Of a stretch of 64,000 nucleotides of DNA, positions 17,160 to 27,188 are shown piece after piece. The translations under genes were made by a program, and so were the position numbers. Below the pieces are notes generated by a model. That model did not search any database. It was not told where the DNA came from and saw only the letters and a program-made list of their open reading frames with translations. Source of the stretch: Massilia sp. Root133 (GTDB lineage Bacteria > Pseudomonadota > Gammaproteobacteria > Burkholderiales > Burkholderiaceae_D); NCBI RefSeq assembly GCF_001426525.1, contig NZ_LMEW01000002.1:157590-221589 (forward strand), in the 5' to 3' direction. Position 1 is the first letter of the stretch. The number at the start of each line of letters is the position of its first letter.

Positions 17160-18479
17160 ATGCAGAAGCCCCTCATCGCCGTACTGTTGGCCAGCGCGTT
17201 TTCGCTCAATGCCCAGGCGGCCGATCTGATCCAGGTGTACCAGCAGGCATTGGCGAACGACGCCACGTATGCCAGCGCCCGCGCGTCCGCCGCGGCGGGT
17301 CGCGAACGTATCACCCAGGGGCGAGCCGGCCTGCTGCCGACCGTCGGCATCAATGGCGATATCACGAAGAACAATACCGACATCACGCCGTGGAACAACG
17401 TACCGTCCCCCGGCAGCAACCTGCGCACCAACGAAATCCAGGTGACCCTGCAGCAGCCGCTGTTCCACTGGGACCGCTGGCAAACCTACCAGCAGAGCAA
17501 GCTGTCGCAAGCCATTTCCGAAGCACAGTTCGCCCAGGCCCAGCAGGACCTGATCACGCGCGTCGCGCAAGCGTATTTCGATGTGCTGGCCGCCCAGGAC
17601 ACGCTGGAATCCACGCGCGCGCAAAAAGTCGCCGTGACCGAGCAGCTGGCTTCCGCCAAGCGCAACTTCGAAGTCGGCACGCAGACCATCACCGACACCC
17701 ATGAAGCCCAGGCCGCATACGACCTCGTGGTGTCTCAGGAAATTGCTGCCGTCAACGATCTGGAAACCAAGAAGACGGCGCTGCAAGCCATCATCGGCAC
17801 ACCGCCGTCCACGCTGGCGACCTTGCGCACGGGCGTGTCCCTGACGGCGCCGCAGCCGATCAACGTCGACCAGTGGGTGTCCGCCGCCGAGAACCAGAAC
17901 TACGCCGTGACCGTGGCCCAGCTGCAATTGGAATCGGCCAAGCGCGACATCTCGAAGAACCGCGCCGGCCACTATCCGACCGTGGACCTCGTCGCATCGT
18001 CGCTGCACCGCGACGTCAATGGCCAGACGACCTCGTCGGGCAAGACCAACAACAACTCCATCGGCATCCAGTACAGCATCCCGATCTTCAGCGGCTTCGC
18101 CGTGACGAGCAAGGTGCGCGAATCGATCGCGCTGGAAGACAAGGCCCGCAACGACCTGGAAGCGAACCGCCGCAACGCCGCGCTGGTGGCGCGCCAGTCC
18201 TTCCTCGGCGTGAACAGCGGCCTCGCGCAAGTGAAGGCGCTGGAAGCGGCCGAAGTGTCGAGCAATTCCGCGCTGGAATCGAACAAGCTCGGTTACCAGG
18301 TCGGCGTGCGTATCAACATCGACGTGCTGAACGCGCAGCGCCAGCTGTACCAGACCCGCACCGACCTGGCCCGCGCGCGCTACAACACGATCCTGGCCGG
18401 CCTGAAGCTGAAAGCCGCGGCGGGTTCGCTGCGCGAGGAAGACCTGCAGCCCATCAACGCGTTGCTGCAACAGCCTTGA
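17160..18479 (+). CDS. tolC: TolC family outer membrane channel
   Basis: 439 residues with a cleavable signal peptide (MQKPLIAVLLASAFSLNAQA). Two homologous halves of long helices typical of the OEP fold are seen: ADLIQVYQQALANDATYASARA in the first and the second starting around AENQNYAVTVAQLQLESAKRDI. It forms a trimeric tunnel for type I secretion and RND/MFS efflux. The ATG at 17160 follows GGAGAAAGTA, a strong ribosome binding site; the frame opens earlier at 17136. No inner membrane partner is encoded nearby. The large repeat protein at the right edge of the window could be a client of such a channel, but that is a guess. Confidence 0.93.
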   Translation: MQKPLIAVLLASAFSLNAQAADLIQVYQQALANDATYASARASAAAGRERITQGRAGLLPTVGINGDITKNNTDITPWNNVPSPGSNLRTNEIQVTLQQPLFHWDRWQTYQQSKLSQAISEAQFAQAQQDLITRVAQAYFDVLAAQDTLESTRAQKVAVTEQLASAKRNFEVGTQTITDTHEAQAAYDLVVSQEIAAVNDLETKKTALQAIIGTPPSTLATLRTGVSLTAPQPINVDQWVSAAENQNYAVTVAQLQLESAKRDISKNRAGHYPTVDLVASSLHRDVNGQTTSSGKTNNNSIGIQYSIPIFSGFAVTSKVRESIALEDKARNDLEANRRNAALVARQSFLGVNSGLAQVKALEAAEVSSNSALESNKLGYQVGVRINIDVLNAQRQLYQTRTDLARARYNTILAGLKLKAAAGSLREEDLQPINALLQQP

Positions 18480-18481
18480 AC

Positions 18482-18537
18482 ACCGGGGTCAGAGCCCGAA
18501 TTTTGGCAATTTCCTGAAAACGGGCTCTGACCCCGGT
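18482..18537. repeat. GGGGTCAGAGCCC inverted repeat
   Basis: Perfect 17-base arms (left ACCGGGGTCAGAGCCCG, right its reverse complement) separated by 22 bases of AT-rich sequence. It lies 2 bases after the tolC stop and before an intrinsic terminator. This type of dispersed element is familiar from betaproteobacterial intergenic regions; its origin is not known to me. Confidence 0.85.
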
Positions 18538-18545
18538 TTGAAAAG

Positions 18546-18569
18546 ACGGCGCTCGATGCGCCGTTTTTT
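18546..18569 (+). terminator. Intrinsic terminator after tolC
   Basis: Stem ACGGCGC / GCGCCGT with loop TCGAT, followed by a run of T residues (18564-18569). Confidence 0.85.
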
Positions 18570-18680
18570 ATTGCCCTTCGAAATCTCGCTTGAGACGCCC
18601 CAAGCAAGCTCCTCATTCATCGAACTCGCGCGACACGCACTCCTACACTCAAGCGTGAACCATTCGAAAGCGAGGTCGCC

Positions 18681-19871
18681 ATGTTCACGTTCTCCCGCGC
18701 ATCCGCATCCGCCGCTGCGCTCGCATTCACACTGACGCTGACCGCCTGTGGCGGTGGCCACCATCACGGCAATCCGGGCGGGCCCGGGCCTGGTCCCGGT
18801 GACACGGGACCTGCCTACGACGTCATCCCGATCGGCCTGCCGGGCATCGCGTATGGCGAGGTCACGCGCCGCGGCATCGCGAACGGCGGCATCGTCGCCG
18901 GCACGTCGCGCGGCGCGGACGGTGTCGCGCACGCATTCCTCTACGACGGCAGCAAGACGATCGGGCTGGGCACGCTTGGCGGCGATTCCTCGCAGGCGAT
19001 GGCTGTGAACGCCTGCGGCCATGTGACGGGCTGGTCCACGACAAAGGCCGGCATCGTGCACGCCTTCCTGTACGACGGCACCATGCATGACCTGGGCACG
19101 CTCGGCGGCAGCGATGCCGAAGGCACCGTGATCACCCATTGCGGCCAGATCACGGGCTGGTCGGCGACGGCCGCCGGGCAGACCCACGCGTTCCTGTACG
19201 ACGGCAAGAAGCTGAACGACCTTGGTTCGCTCGGCGGCAATTCGTTCGGAAACGGGCTGAACAACCTGGGCGTGGTCGTGGGCTATTCTTACGGCCCGGG
19301 CAACGCCTGGTTCCATGCCTTCCTGTACGACAGCCGCACGGGTGGACCGTTGGTCGATCTCGGCTCGCCGGTCGGCAATTCCGTCGCCGTCGACATCAAC
19401 GATGCCGGCCAGGTCACGGGCTGGTTCCGCAACGGCGAGGGGCCGATCGGGGCGTTCCTGTACGAGCTGGGCAAGATCCGCGACATCGGCACGCTCGGCG
19501 GCGCCGGCGCGGAAGCCGTTGCGATCAATGGTGCGGGCCTCGTCGTCGGCATGTCCGCAACCGCCGACGGCAGCAACCGCGGCTTCGTCTACGACGGCAC
19601 GACCATGACGAGCATCGGCGCTCTCCCGGGCGGCAATTTCTCGACCGCGGAGGCGATCAATGCGAGCGGCCTCGTCGTCGGTGCGTCCGCGACAGACACC
19701 GAGGCGCATGCCGTGTCCTGGACCCGCAGGGACGGCCTCGTCGACCTGAACGACCGACTCCATGCGCCGCCGGCCGGCCTCGTGCTCGTGCACGCGCTGG
19801 CGGTGGCCGACGACGGCTACATCGTCGCGCGCACCAACCAGGGCCTGGCGCTGCTCAAGCCCAGGAAGTGA
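18681..19871 (+). CDS. HAF-repeat extracellular lipoprotein
   Basis: 396 residues. A lipoprotein signal ends in the lipobox LTAC, followed by a Gly/His-rich linker ([11 protein letters not shown]). The rest consists of about seven repeats of some 50 residues built around HAFLYDG ... LGTLGG ... GW/VG (for example [18 protein letters not shown]), which is the HAF repeat of the TIGR02913 type, probably a beta-propeller or solenoid. Later copies are degenerate ([28 protein letters not shown]). Function unknown; presumably anchored to the outer membrane or surface. It follows the tolC terminator and so has its own promoter. Confidence 0.9.
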   Translation: MFTFSRASASAAALAFTLTLTACGGGHHHGNPGGPGPGPGDTGPAYDVIPIGLPGIAYGEVTRRGIANGGIVAGTSRGADGVAHAFLYDGSKTIGLGTLGGDSSQAMAVNACGHVTGWSTTKAGIVHAFLYDGTMHDLGTLGGSDAEGTVITHCGQITGWSATAAGQTHAFLYDGKKLNDLGSLGGNSFGNGLNNLGVVVGYSYGPGNAWFHAFLYDSRTGGPLVDLGSPVGNSVAVDINDAGQVTGWFRNGEGPIGAFLYELGKIRDIGTLGGAGAEAVAINGAGLVVGMSATADGSNRGFVYDGTTMTSIGALPGGNFSTAEAINASGLVVGASATDTEAHAVSWTRRDGLVDLNDRLHAPPAGLVLVHALAVADDGYIVARTNQGLALLKPRK

Positions 19872-19877
19872 GACGGC

Positions 19878-20534
19878 TTACGCGGCTTGCTGCTCGTTGC
19901 GCGACCGCCAGGCGATCAGCTCGGCGATGGTGAGGATCGGAAAGCCGCGTTCGCGCGCGAAGCGTTCGATGGCGTCGCCGCGCATCATCGTGCCGTCCTC
20001 GTTCATCAGCTCGCACAACACGGCCGCCGGCTGCAGGCCGGCCAGCACGGCCAGGTCGACGGAACCTTCCGTGTGGCCCTTGCGGCCCAGCACGCCGGCC
20101 GGGTTGGCGCGCAGCGGGAACACGTGGCCCGGACGCACGAGGTCGGACGGCTTCGCATCCGGCGCGATGGCAGCGCGGATCGTCGTCACGCGGTCCGCCG
20201 CGGACACGCCCGTGGTCACGCCGTCGCGCGCTTCGATCGAGACCGTGAACGGCGTGCCGTAGCGGCTGCCGTTGTCCGCCGCCATCGGCGGCAGGTCGAG
20301 CGCGCGGACCTTGTCGGCCGGCAGGCACAGGCACACGATGCCGCTGCATTCGCGGATCATCAGCGCCATCGTTTCGACGGTCAGTTTTTCGGCGGCGACG
20401 ATCAGGTCCGCTTCGTTCTCGCGGTCGAAATCGTCGAGCAGGATCACCGGAACGCCGGCGCGCGTGGCATCGAGGGCGGCGGCGATGCGGCCGTCGAGAT
20501 CCTCGCTATACAGAGTAAAAGTTTGGGTGGTCAT
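19878..20534 (-). CDS. ribB: 3,4-dihydroxy-2-butanone 4-phosphate synthase
   Basis: 218 residues, single DHBP-synthase domain with no GTP cyclohydrolase II fusion. It converts ribulose 5-phosphate to the four-carbon precursor of riboflavin. Conserved motifs: [18 protein letters not shown] near residues 32-49, [10 protein letters not shown], and [18 protein letters not shown]. The ATG at 20534 follows GGAGCGTCTCA. It is preceded by a 250-base leader containing an FMN riboswitch, so it is expected to be switched off when FMN is plentiful. The frame remains open further upstream into the leader but that part is not coding. Confidence 0.95.
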   Translation of the reverse strand: MTTQTFTLYSEDLDGRIAAALDATRAGVPVILLDDFDRENEADLIVAAEKLTVETMALMIRECSGIVCLCLPADKVRALDLPPMAADNGSRYGTPFTVSIEARDGVTTGVSAADRVTTIRAAIAPDAKPSDLVRPGHVFPLRANPAGVLGRKGHTEGSVDLAVLAGLQPAAVLCELMNEDGTMMRGDAIERFARERGFPILTIAELIAWRSRNEQQAA

Positions 20535-20845
<311 letters not shown>

Positions 20846-21259
20846 TTAGCTGCCGAGGCCGCCGCCGCCGGCATTGTCGGCGCGCTCGATCAGTTCGACC
20901 TTGTAGCCGTCCGGATCGGTGATGAAGGCGATCACGGTCGTGCCGCCCTTGACCGGGCCCGGCTCGCGCGTGATGTTGCCGCCGGCCGCGCGGACCTGGT
21001 CGCAGGTTTTATAAATGTCGTCGGCCGAGATCGCGATGTGGCCGTAGGCCGAGCCCATGTCGTACTTGTCGACGCCCCAGTTATAGGTCAGCTCGAGTTC
21101 CGCATGGTCCGGATTGTTGCCGTAGCCGACGAAGGCCAGCGTGTATTTGTATTCCGGATTTTCGCTCGTGCGCAGCAGTTTCATGCCGAGCACCTTGGTG
21201 TAGAAATCGATGGAGCGCTGCAGGTCGCCGACGCGAAGCATGGTGTGCAGGAGGCGCAT
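20846..21259 (-). CDS. gloA: Lactoylglutathione lyase (glyoxalase I)
   Basis: 137 residues, converting the methylglyoxal-glutathione hemithioacetal to S-lactoylglutathione. The metal ligands expected for the nickel/zinc enzyme are all present: His5 ([10 protein letters not shown]), Glu56 (AELELTYN), His74 (YGHIAI) and Glu122 (KVELIE). ATG 21259 starts the canonical [20 protein letters not shown]; the frame runs on to 21340, but the extra residues are not like the family. It follows the osmC operon at 90 bases on the same strand. Confidence 0.96.
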   Translation of the reverse strand: MRLLHTMLRVGDLQRSIDFYTKVLGMKLLRTSENPEYKYTLAFVGYGNNPDHAELELTYNWGVDKYDMGSAYGHIAISADDIYKTCDQVRAAGGNITREPGPVKGGTTVIAFITDPDGYKVELIERADNAGGGGLGS

Positions 21260-21349
21260 TGTTGTCCTTGTTGGTTCGTGGGGGAAAACGGGAATTTTAT
21301 GCGCTCGTGCGGATTCGTGCAGGCGTGCCGCGCGCGGCACGCCGTGTGC

Positions 21350-21778
21350 TTACGCTTGCAGTTTCGCGTCCAGCGTGATGTTGGCATTGAACAGCTTCGA
21401 GACCGGACACCCTTCCTTGGCCTTGCGCGCCGCTTCCTGGAACGCTTCCTCGCTCGCGCCGGGAATCGTGGCGACGAGATCCAGGTGCACGGCCGGGATC
21501 GCGAAGCCGCCGTCGGCCTTGTCGAGCGACACGGTGGCCGTCGTCTCCAGCTTCTGCGCCGTCATGCCGGCTTCGCCCAGCTGGGCGGACAAGGCCATCG
21601 TGAAGCAGCCGGCGTGCGCGGCCGCCAGCAGTTCTTCCGGATTCGTGCCCGCGCCATTTTCGAAGCGCGTGTTGAAGCCGTATTGTGCCTGGTCGAGGAC
21701 GCCGCTCTGCGTGGACACGGTGCCCTTGCCATCTTTCAGTCCGCCGCTCCAGACGGCGCTTCCCTTACGTTTGATCAT
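21350..21778 (-). CDS. osmC: OsmC family peroxiredoxin
   Basis: 142 residues. The two redox Cys of the OsmC/Ohr fold are in [13 protein letters not shown] (Cys58) and [12 protein letters not shown] (Cys124). N-terminal [17 protein letters not shown] and the pattern [15 protein letters not shown] identify the OsmC branch rather than Ohr. It reduces organic hydroperoxides with thiol reductants. Its start overlaps the stop of the upstream sorbosone-dehydrogenase-like gene by ATGA, so it is the third gene of an operon. Confidence 0.95.
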   Translation of the reverse strand: MIKRKGSAVWSGGLKDGKGTVSTQSGVLDQAQYGFNTRFENGAGTNPEELLAAAHAGCFTMALSAQLGEAGMTAQKLETTATVSLDKADGGFAIPAVHLDLVATIPGASEEAFQEAARKAKEGCPVSKLFNANITLDAKLQA

Positions 21779-23097
21779 TGTTTTGCTCCCTGGTTGGTGG
21801 CGGCCGGAGTGATCCGCCAGACGATGTTGCCGACGTCATCCGCCAGCAGGATGGCGCCGGTCCGGTCGACCGCGACCCCGACCGGGCGCCCGTACGCGTG
21901 CTCGTCCTTGCCGAGGAAGCCCGTCAGGACATCCTGCGGCGGACCGCTCGGCCTGCCGTCGGTGAACGGCACGAACACGAGCTTGTAGCCGGAATACGGC
22001 TTGCGGTTCCACGAGCCGTGCTGGCCGATCAGCGCGCCGTTCTTGAACTGCGGCAGCAGCTCGCCGTCGTAGAACGCCAGGCCCAGCGAGGCCGTGTGCG
22101 CGCCCAGCGCGTAATCCGGCGGGATCGCCTTCGCGACGAGGCCGGGGTTCTGCGGCTTGACGCGCGTGTCGACGTGCTGGCCGTAATAGCTGTACGGCCA
22201 GCCGTAGAACGCGCCGTCCTTCACGGCCGTCATGTAGTCCGGTACGAGGTCGTTGCCCAGTTCGTCGCGCTCGTTGACGACGGTCCACAAGGCCTTCGTC
22301 TGCGGCTGGAAGTCCATGCCGTTCGGATTGCGCAGGCCGCTCGCGTAGATGCGCGACTGGCCGCTGGCGAGGTCGTATTCCCAAATGGCGGCACGGCCCT
22401 TTTCGATCTCCATGCCGTTCTCGGCCACGTTGCTGTTCGAGCCGACCGTGATGTACAGCTTCTTGCCGTCGGGCGCGGCGACGACATTCTTCGTCCAGTG
22501 GTGGTTGATTCCCGCGGGGAGGTCGAGCACCTTGGTGCCCTTGGCCGTGATGCTCGTCTCGCCCGATTTGTACGGGAATTTCCGCAGCGCGTCGGCATTC
22601 GCGACATACAGGTCGTTGCCGACGAGGGTCATGCCGAACGGCGACGTCAGGCCCTGCATGAACGTGGTCTTCGTATCGGCCGTGCCGTCCGGCTTGAAGC
22701 CGCGCAGCAGGATGATCTTGTCGGGCGACTCGACGCCGGCGCCCGCCTTCTTCTGCGCCAGTCCCTGCACCTTGGCGCGTATGCCTTTTTCCTTGGGCGC
22801 ATTGCCGGGCTTGTTACTCTCGGCGACGAGCACGTCGCCGTTCGGCAGCACGTACAGCCAGCGCGGATGGTCGAGGCCGGTCGCATACGCGGTGACGGCC
22901 AGGCCGGCGGCCGGCGTCGGGCGCGTGCCTTGCGGCCATGCATCCGCCTCGGCGATGTTGATGGTCGGTATCAGCGACCTTTCGGGTGCCGGCAGGGCCG
23001 GATTCGGTCCCCAGCCGACGGGATACTGCTGGGCGTGCGCCATGCCGGCGCCCAGCAGAGGAAGGATCAGGAGCGCAAGCCTGGCACGTGCTGTCAT
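21775..23097 (-). CDS. PQQ-dependent sugar/sorbosone dehydrogenase-like protein
   Basis: 440 residues with a signal peptide ([22 protein letters not shown]), so periplasmic or secreted. The beta-propeller blades carry the pattern seen in L-sorbosone and soluble glucose dehydrogenases: [71 protein letters not shown] and [22 protein letters not shown]. Members bind PQQ, but the substrate of this group is usually unknown. It overlaps the genes on both sides by 4 bases (ATGA), the middle of a three-gene operon with a small hydrophilic protein and OsmC. Confidence 0.88.
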   Translation of the reverse strand: MTARARLALLILPLLGAGMAHAQQYPVGWGPNPALPAPERSLIPTINIAEADAWPQGTRPTPAAGLAVTAYATGLDHPRWLYVLPNGDVLVAESNKPGNAPKEKGIRAKVQGLAQKKAGAGVESPDKIILLRGFKPDGTADTKTTFMQGLTSPFGMTLVGNDLYVANADALRKFPYKSGETSITAKGTKVLDLPAGINHHWTKNVVAAPDGKKLYITVGSNSNVAENGMEIEKGRAAIWEYDLASGQSRIYASGLRNPNGMDFQPQTKALWTVVNERDELGNDLVPDYMTAVKDGAFYGWPYSYYGQHVDTRVKPQNPGLVAKAIPPDYALGAHTASLGLAFYDGELLPQFKNGALIGQHGSWNRKPYSGYKLVFVPFTDGRPSGPPQDVLTGFLGKDEHAYGRPVGVAVDRTGAILLADDVGNIVWRITPAATNQGAKQ

Positions 23098-23405
23098 CGG
23101 TTCTGCCCTCCGTCCGGAATGGTCGAATCGTGGTCGCGCATGTCGCGATGACGGTCGGGCTGCGGGTTGGCCTGACCGGTGGCGTCCGGTGCCGGGTTCA
23201 CGGCTTCGCTGGCGCCCGGGGTCGCGCGCGCATCGGTGTCGACGAGGCCCTGCTCGAGATCTTCCGCCGCCTGCTTCATGATGCCGCGCGGCCGGACGCC
23301 TTGCCCGTCGGGCGATTCGTCGCGCTCGTGCGGTTCGCGCTTGTAGCTCTGTTCCTCGATCTTCCGGTCGGTGTTCACGACGCGGTCTTTTTCTTCCTGC
23401 ACCAT
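23094..23405 (-). CDS. Small hydrophilic protein of unknown function
   Basis: 103 residues, no membrane segment, highly charged and rich in Asp, Arg, Glu, Pro and Gln (for example [38 protein letters not shown]). The composition suggests an intrinsically disordered, stress-related protein. The ATG has GGAGGTTGCT before it, a strong ribosome binding site, and the gene overlaps the next by ATGA. I do not recognise a family. It heads the operon with the PQQ-type dehydrogenase and OsmC, which hints at a role in stress or envelope protection. Confidence 0.7.
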   Translation of the reverse strand: MVQEEKDRVVNTDRKIEEQSYKREPHERDESPDGQGVRPRGIMKQAAEDLEQGLVDTDARATPGASEAVNPAPDATGQANPQPDRHRDMRDHDSTIPDGGQNR

Positions 23406-23471
23406 AGCAACCTCCTTCGATTCAATTGATTAAATCCTAATCCTTCGAATCGAAGGCGGTCGCGCAATTGG

Positions 23472-24437
23472 ATGATGCTTTTTTGCAATGAACTGTTTAA
23501 CATGCTGGTTGATATGACAAATGGTACGAACGTCGTGAACACGCCAGCCCATCTCCATCACACCGCCAGTGACTGCCCGAACTGCAACGCCGTCGTTTCC
23601 GGTAATTTCTGTCACGAATGTGGCCAGGAAACGGTGCTGCATCCGCCCAGCACGCGCGAGTTCCTGCACGAGTTCATCGGCCATTACGTCGCGCTGGAAG
23701 GCAAGCTTTGGAAGTCACTGCTGCTCCTTTTGTTCCGTCCGGGGCAGTTGACTTTGGAGTACATCAATGGCCGCCGCGTGCGCTACATCCAGCCGCTGCG
23801 CCTGTACCTGACGTTCAGCCTGATCTTCTTCGCCGTCGCGAAATACGGCGGCCACGACCAGGTCCCGGCTCCCGCCGGGCAGGGACATGCGCCGGTTGCC
23901 GCACACGGCCAGGCGGACAAGCAGGGCGGGCTGATGCGCGAAGACGCGCCGGGTGAAATCGCCGAGGGCACGGTCGACCTGCGCAAGAGCATCGGCAGCG
24001 TCAACGCGCACTGGGGCGAGCAGGCGGACCGGTTCGCGAGGATGGCGCCGGCGGAGCGGGACAAGGTGATGCGGACGGCCTTCGGCAGCTACGTGCCGTA
24101 TGCCGTCTTCCTGATGATGCCGCTGTTCGCGCTGTACCTCAAGATCCTGTACCTCGGATCGGGACGGCGCTACGGCGAACACCTGCTGTTCGCGCTGCAC
24201 GTGAATGCGTTCGCTTTCCTGGCGCTGACCCTGCTGATGGTGGTCCCGGATATCGTTGGCATCGTCTCCTTCGTGCTGTGGGCGTGGCTCCTGCTCTACA
24301 CGCCCGTTGCGATGCGGCGCGTGTACGGCGGCTCGCGCCTGGTGACCGGCGTGCGCTGGCTCGTGCTGATGGCGCTGCATGTGACCGGGGTCGGGGTGGC
24401 GATCGGTGCCGCGTTCGCATTCGGCATCCTGCATTGA
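23472..24437 (+). CDS. DUF3667 domain membrane protein
   Basis: 321 residues from ATG 23472 (307 from ATG 23514, equally possible). An N-terminal zinc-ribbon, CPNCNAVVSGNFCHECGQ, is followed by the DUF3667 core (REFLHEFIGHYVALEGKLWKSL, LRLYLTFSLIFFAV) and four or more hydrophobic segments in the C-terminal half (YAVFLMMPLFALYLKILYLG, FAFLALTLLMVVPDIVGIV, and others). Function is unknown; the family is thought to be membrane-associated. It stands alone, divergent from the small-protein operon. Confidence 0.82.
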   Translation: MMLFCNELFNMLVDMTNGTNVVNTPAHLHHTASDCPNCNAVVSGNFCHECGQETVLHPPSTREFLHEFIGHYVALEGKLWKSLLLLLFRPGQLTLEYINGRRVRYIQPLRLYLTFSLIFFAVAKYGGHDQVPAPAGQGHAPVAAHGQADKQGGLMREDAPGEIAEGTVDLRKSIGSVNAHWGEQADRFARMAPAERDKVMRTAFGSYVPYAVFLMMPLFALYLKILYLGSGRRYGEHLLFALHVNAFAFLALTLLMVVPDIVGIVSFVLWAWLLLYTPVAMRRVYGGSRLVTGVRWLVLMALHVTGVGVAIGAAFAFGILH

Positions 24438-24482
24438 AGCGGGCTCGACTGTCCGCTTGCCGGAAGTCCATCCGCCCAACTA

Positions 24483-24502
24483 TACTGTGCGTTTGTACAG
24501 TA
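24483..24502. promoter_or_regulatory. LexA (SOS) box upstream of nadK-recN
   Basis: TACTGT-GCGTTTGT-ACAGTA, a perfect 20-base LexA palindrome (CTGT-N8-ACAG). A promoter-like TTGTAC (24493-24498), 17 bases, GATAGT (24516-24521) overlaps it, so LexA would block RNA polymerase. It lies 80 bases before nadK. Confidence 0.85.
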
Positions 24503-24581
24503 TTTGCTGAGTTGCGATAGTGCAGAAGCCGGGCGAATCGGTTAATCTTCTGTCTCCCTAACACCTGCTGCCGAGAGTCGT

Positions 24582-25484
24582 ATGTCCGTGACGCCTGAAC
24601 CGCAACAAACCATCGCGCTCGTCGTACGGCACAACACGGCCGGGATCGACGAGCCCGTGCAGGCCATCGTCGACTTCCTGCAGGGGGCCGGCTACCGCGT
24701 CGTGTTCGAGCAGGAAACGGCGGGGCACGTGAAGGTCGCCGGCGTGGCCGCCATGACCATCGACGAGATCGGCGCGCACTGCGGCACCGCCATCGTCGTC
24801 GGCGGCGACGGCACGATGCTCGGCATCGCCCGCCAGCTCGCGCGCTACCGCGTGCCGCTCATCGGCATCAACCAGGGCCGCCTGGGCTTCATGACCGACA
24901 TCCCCATCGACCGCATGCTGCCCGCGCTGGGCGACATCCTCAGCGGCAAGGCCAAGACCGAGGAACGCTCGCTGCTGGAGGCGCGCGTCGTGCGCGACGG
25001 CGTCGAGATCCACTGCTCCGTCGCCGTCAACGACGTCGTCGTCGCGCGCGGCACGGGTGCCGGCATGGCCGAGCTGAAGGTCACGGTGGACGGCACGTTC
25101 ATGTACAACCAGCGCTCGGACGGCCTGATCGTCTCGACGCCCACCGGTTCCACGGCGTACGCGCTGTCGGCCGGCGGCCCGCTGCTGCACCCCACGCTGG
25201 CCGGCATCGTCCTGGTGCCGATCGCGCCGCATGCGCTGTCCAACCGCCCGATCGTCGTGCCGAACACGAGCGACATCGTCGTCGAGATCATCAACGGCCG
25301 CGACATCAGCGTGAATTTCGACATGCAGACCTTCACGAGCCTGCAGCACGGCGACCAGATCATGATCTCGCGCTCGCCCAACACCATCACCTTCCTGCAT
25401 CCGGAAGGGTGGAGCTACTACCACACCCTGCGCGAGAAGCTGCACTGGAACGAATATCCGTCCGGTGACGGCAAGCTCAAATAA
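24582..25484 (+). CDS. nadK: NAD kinase
   Basis: 300 residues, phosphorylating NAD to NADP with ATP. The diacylglycerol-kinase-like motif [21 protein letters not shown], and the second conserved block [20 protein letters not shown] are all present. It directly precedes recN (31-base gap), and the only promoter-like signal seen upstream carries a LexA box, so NADP synthesis is probably coupled to DNA damage. In many relatives hrcA comes before this gene; here there is none. Confidence 0.97.
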   Translation: MSVTPEPQQTIALVVRHNTAGIDEPVQAIVDFLQGAGYRVVFEQETAGHVKVAGVAAMTIDEIGAHCGTAIVVGGDGTMLGIARQLARYRVPLIGINQGRLGFMTDIPIDRMLPALGDILSGKAKTEERSLLEARVVRDGVEIHCSVAVNDVVVARGTGAGMAELKVTVDGTFMYNQRSDGLIVSTPTGSTAYALSAGGPLLHPTLAGIVLVPIAPHALSNRPIVVPNTSDIVVEIINGRDISVNFDMQTFTSLQHGDQIMISRSPNTITFLHPEGWSYYHTLREKLHWNEYPSGDGKLK

Positions 25485-25515
25485 ATCCAGCATCCATCAG
25501 GAGACCTGTTTCTTC

Positions 25516-27180
25516 ATGTTGCGCACACTGACCATCCGCGACTTCGTCATCGTCGACACGATCGAGCTCGAGTTCTCGAACGGCTTCACGGTGTTCACCG
25601 GCGAGACCGGCGCCGGCAAGTCGATCCTGATCGACGCGCTCCAGCTCGCGCTCGGCGGCCGCGGTGAGGCAAGCATGGTGCGCGAAGGCGCGGCCAAGGC
25701 CGACATCAGCGCCGACTTCGCGCTGACCCAGGCCGCGAGCATCTGGCTGGAACAGAACGAGTTCGAAACCGACGAGGGCGGCGCGCTGCTGCGCCGCGTG
25801 ATCGACAACGCCGGCCGCTCCAAGTCGTATATCAACGGCATCGCGGCAACGGCCAGCCAGCTGCGCGAACTCGGCGAGCTGCTCGTCGACATCCACGGCC
25901 AGCACGCGCACCAGTCCTTGTTGAAACTCGATGCCCAGCGCGCGCTGCTCGACAACCAGGTCGCCGTGCGCGACCCGGGTGCGACTGCGCAGGTGCAGGA
26001 AGTCGCGAGCGCGTATAAAGCGTGGAAGGCGCTGGCGCGCCAGCGCGAGGAATTCGAGACCAACGCGAAAAACGTGCTGCTGGAACGCGAGCGCCTCGAG
26101 TGGCAGGTCGGCGAGCTCGATAAACTCGCGGTGAAGCCGGGCGAGTGGGCCGAGATCACGAATGAACACAGCCGCCTGTCGCATGCCGCGAGCCTGATCG
26201 AAGGCGCGCAGGAAGCGCTGAATGCGCTGTCGGAATCGGAGCAGCCGATCCTGTCGCAGCTGTCGTCGCTGAACCTGAAACTGTCGAAGCTGGCCGGCGT
26301 CGACGCGGACCTGCAGGCCGTGCTCGACTGCATGGAGCCGGCGCGCATCCAGCTGCAGGAAGCCGTGTACGCGCTGAACACCTACGTCGACAAGGTCGAG
26401 CTCGATCCGGACCGCCTGTCGCAGGTCGATGCGCGCATGGACGCCATCCACAGCACGGCCCGCAAGTTCCGCGTGACGCCGGAGGAGCTGCCGGAGGAGC
26501 ACGCGACCCTGAAGGCCAAGCTGCAGCAGCTGGCCGACGCGAGCGACGTCGACGGCCTGCGCAAGCAGGAAGACAAAGCGAAAGCCGTCTACCTGGCGGC
26601 CGCGCAGAAGCTGTCCGCGACGCGCGCGCAGGCGGCGCAGCGCCTGTCGTCGCAGGTATCGGAAGCGATGCAGGAACTGTCGATGAGCGGCGGCCGCTTC
26701 GTCGTCGCGCTGAACCCGTGCGAGCCGGCCGTGTACGGCTGCGAGCAGGTCGAGTTCCTCGTGGCCGGTCACGCCGGCGTCGCGCCGCGGCCGCTGGCCA
26801 AGGTGGCGTCGGGCGGCGAACTGGCGCGCATCTCGCTGGCCATCTCCGTCATCACGGCGAACGCGACGACGGTGCCGACCTTGATCTTCGACGAGGTCGA
26901 CACGGGCATCGGCGGCGGCGTGGCGGAAGTCGTCGGCCGGTTGCTGAAACGCCTGGGCCAGAGCAGGCAAGTGCTGTGCGTTACGCACCTGCCGCAGGTC
27001 GCGAGCCAGGCGAACCAGCACTTCCAGGTGGCCAAGGGCACGACGGATGGCGGCAAGACCGTGTCGCGCATCGACGTGCTCGACAACAAGGCCCGCGTGG
27101 AAGAGGTGGCGCGCATGTTGGGCGGCATCGAGATCACCGAGACCACGCGCAAGCATGCGCGCGAACTGCTGGCATCCTGA
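25516..27180 (+). CDS. recN: DNA repair protein RecN
   Basis: 554-residue SMC-like ATPase for double-strand break repair. Walker A TGETGAGKSILIDAL is near residues 30-44; the ABC signature KVASGGELARISLAI and the Walker B LIFDEVDTGIGGG are in the C-terminal lobe; the middle is two long coiled-coil segments. ATG 25516 starts the standard MLRTLTIRDFVIVDTIELEF; an in-frame start at 25465 overlaps the end of nadK and is less likely. Co-transcription with nadK from the LexA-controlled promoter would give the classic SOS regulation of recN. Confidence 0.97.
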   Translation: MLRTLTIRDFVIVDTIELEFSNGFTVFTGETGAGKSILIDALQLALGGRGEASMVREGAAKADISADFALTQAASIWLEQNEFETDEGGALLRRVIDNAGRSKSYINGIAATASQLRELGELLVDIHGQHAHQSLLKLDAQRALLDNQVAVRDPGATAQVQEVASAYKAWKALARQREEFETNAKNVLLERERLEWQVGELDKLAVKPGEWAEITNEHSRLSHAASLIEGAQEALNALSESEQPILSQLSSLNLKLSKLAGVDADLQAVLDCMEPARIQLQEAVYALNTYVDKVELDPDRLSQVDARMDAIHSTARKFRVTPEELPEEHATLKAKLQQLADASDVDGLRKQEDKAKAVYLAAAQKLSATRAQAAQRLSSQVSEAMQELSMSGGRFVVALNPCEPAVYGCEQVEFLVAGHAGVAPRPLAKVASGGELARISLAISVITANATTVPTLIFDEVDTGIGGGVAEVVGRLLKRLGQSRQVLCVTHLPQVASQANQHFQVAKGTTDGGKTVSRIDVLDNKARVEEVARMLGGIEITETTRKHARELLAS

Positions 27181-27188
27181 GGTCCTTC

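Noticed and set aside
25477..27156. 559-codon antisense frame over recN
   Set aside because: Shadow of the real gene; no motif.
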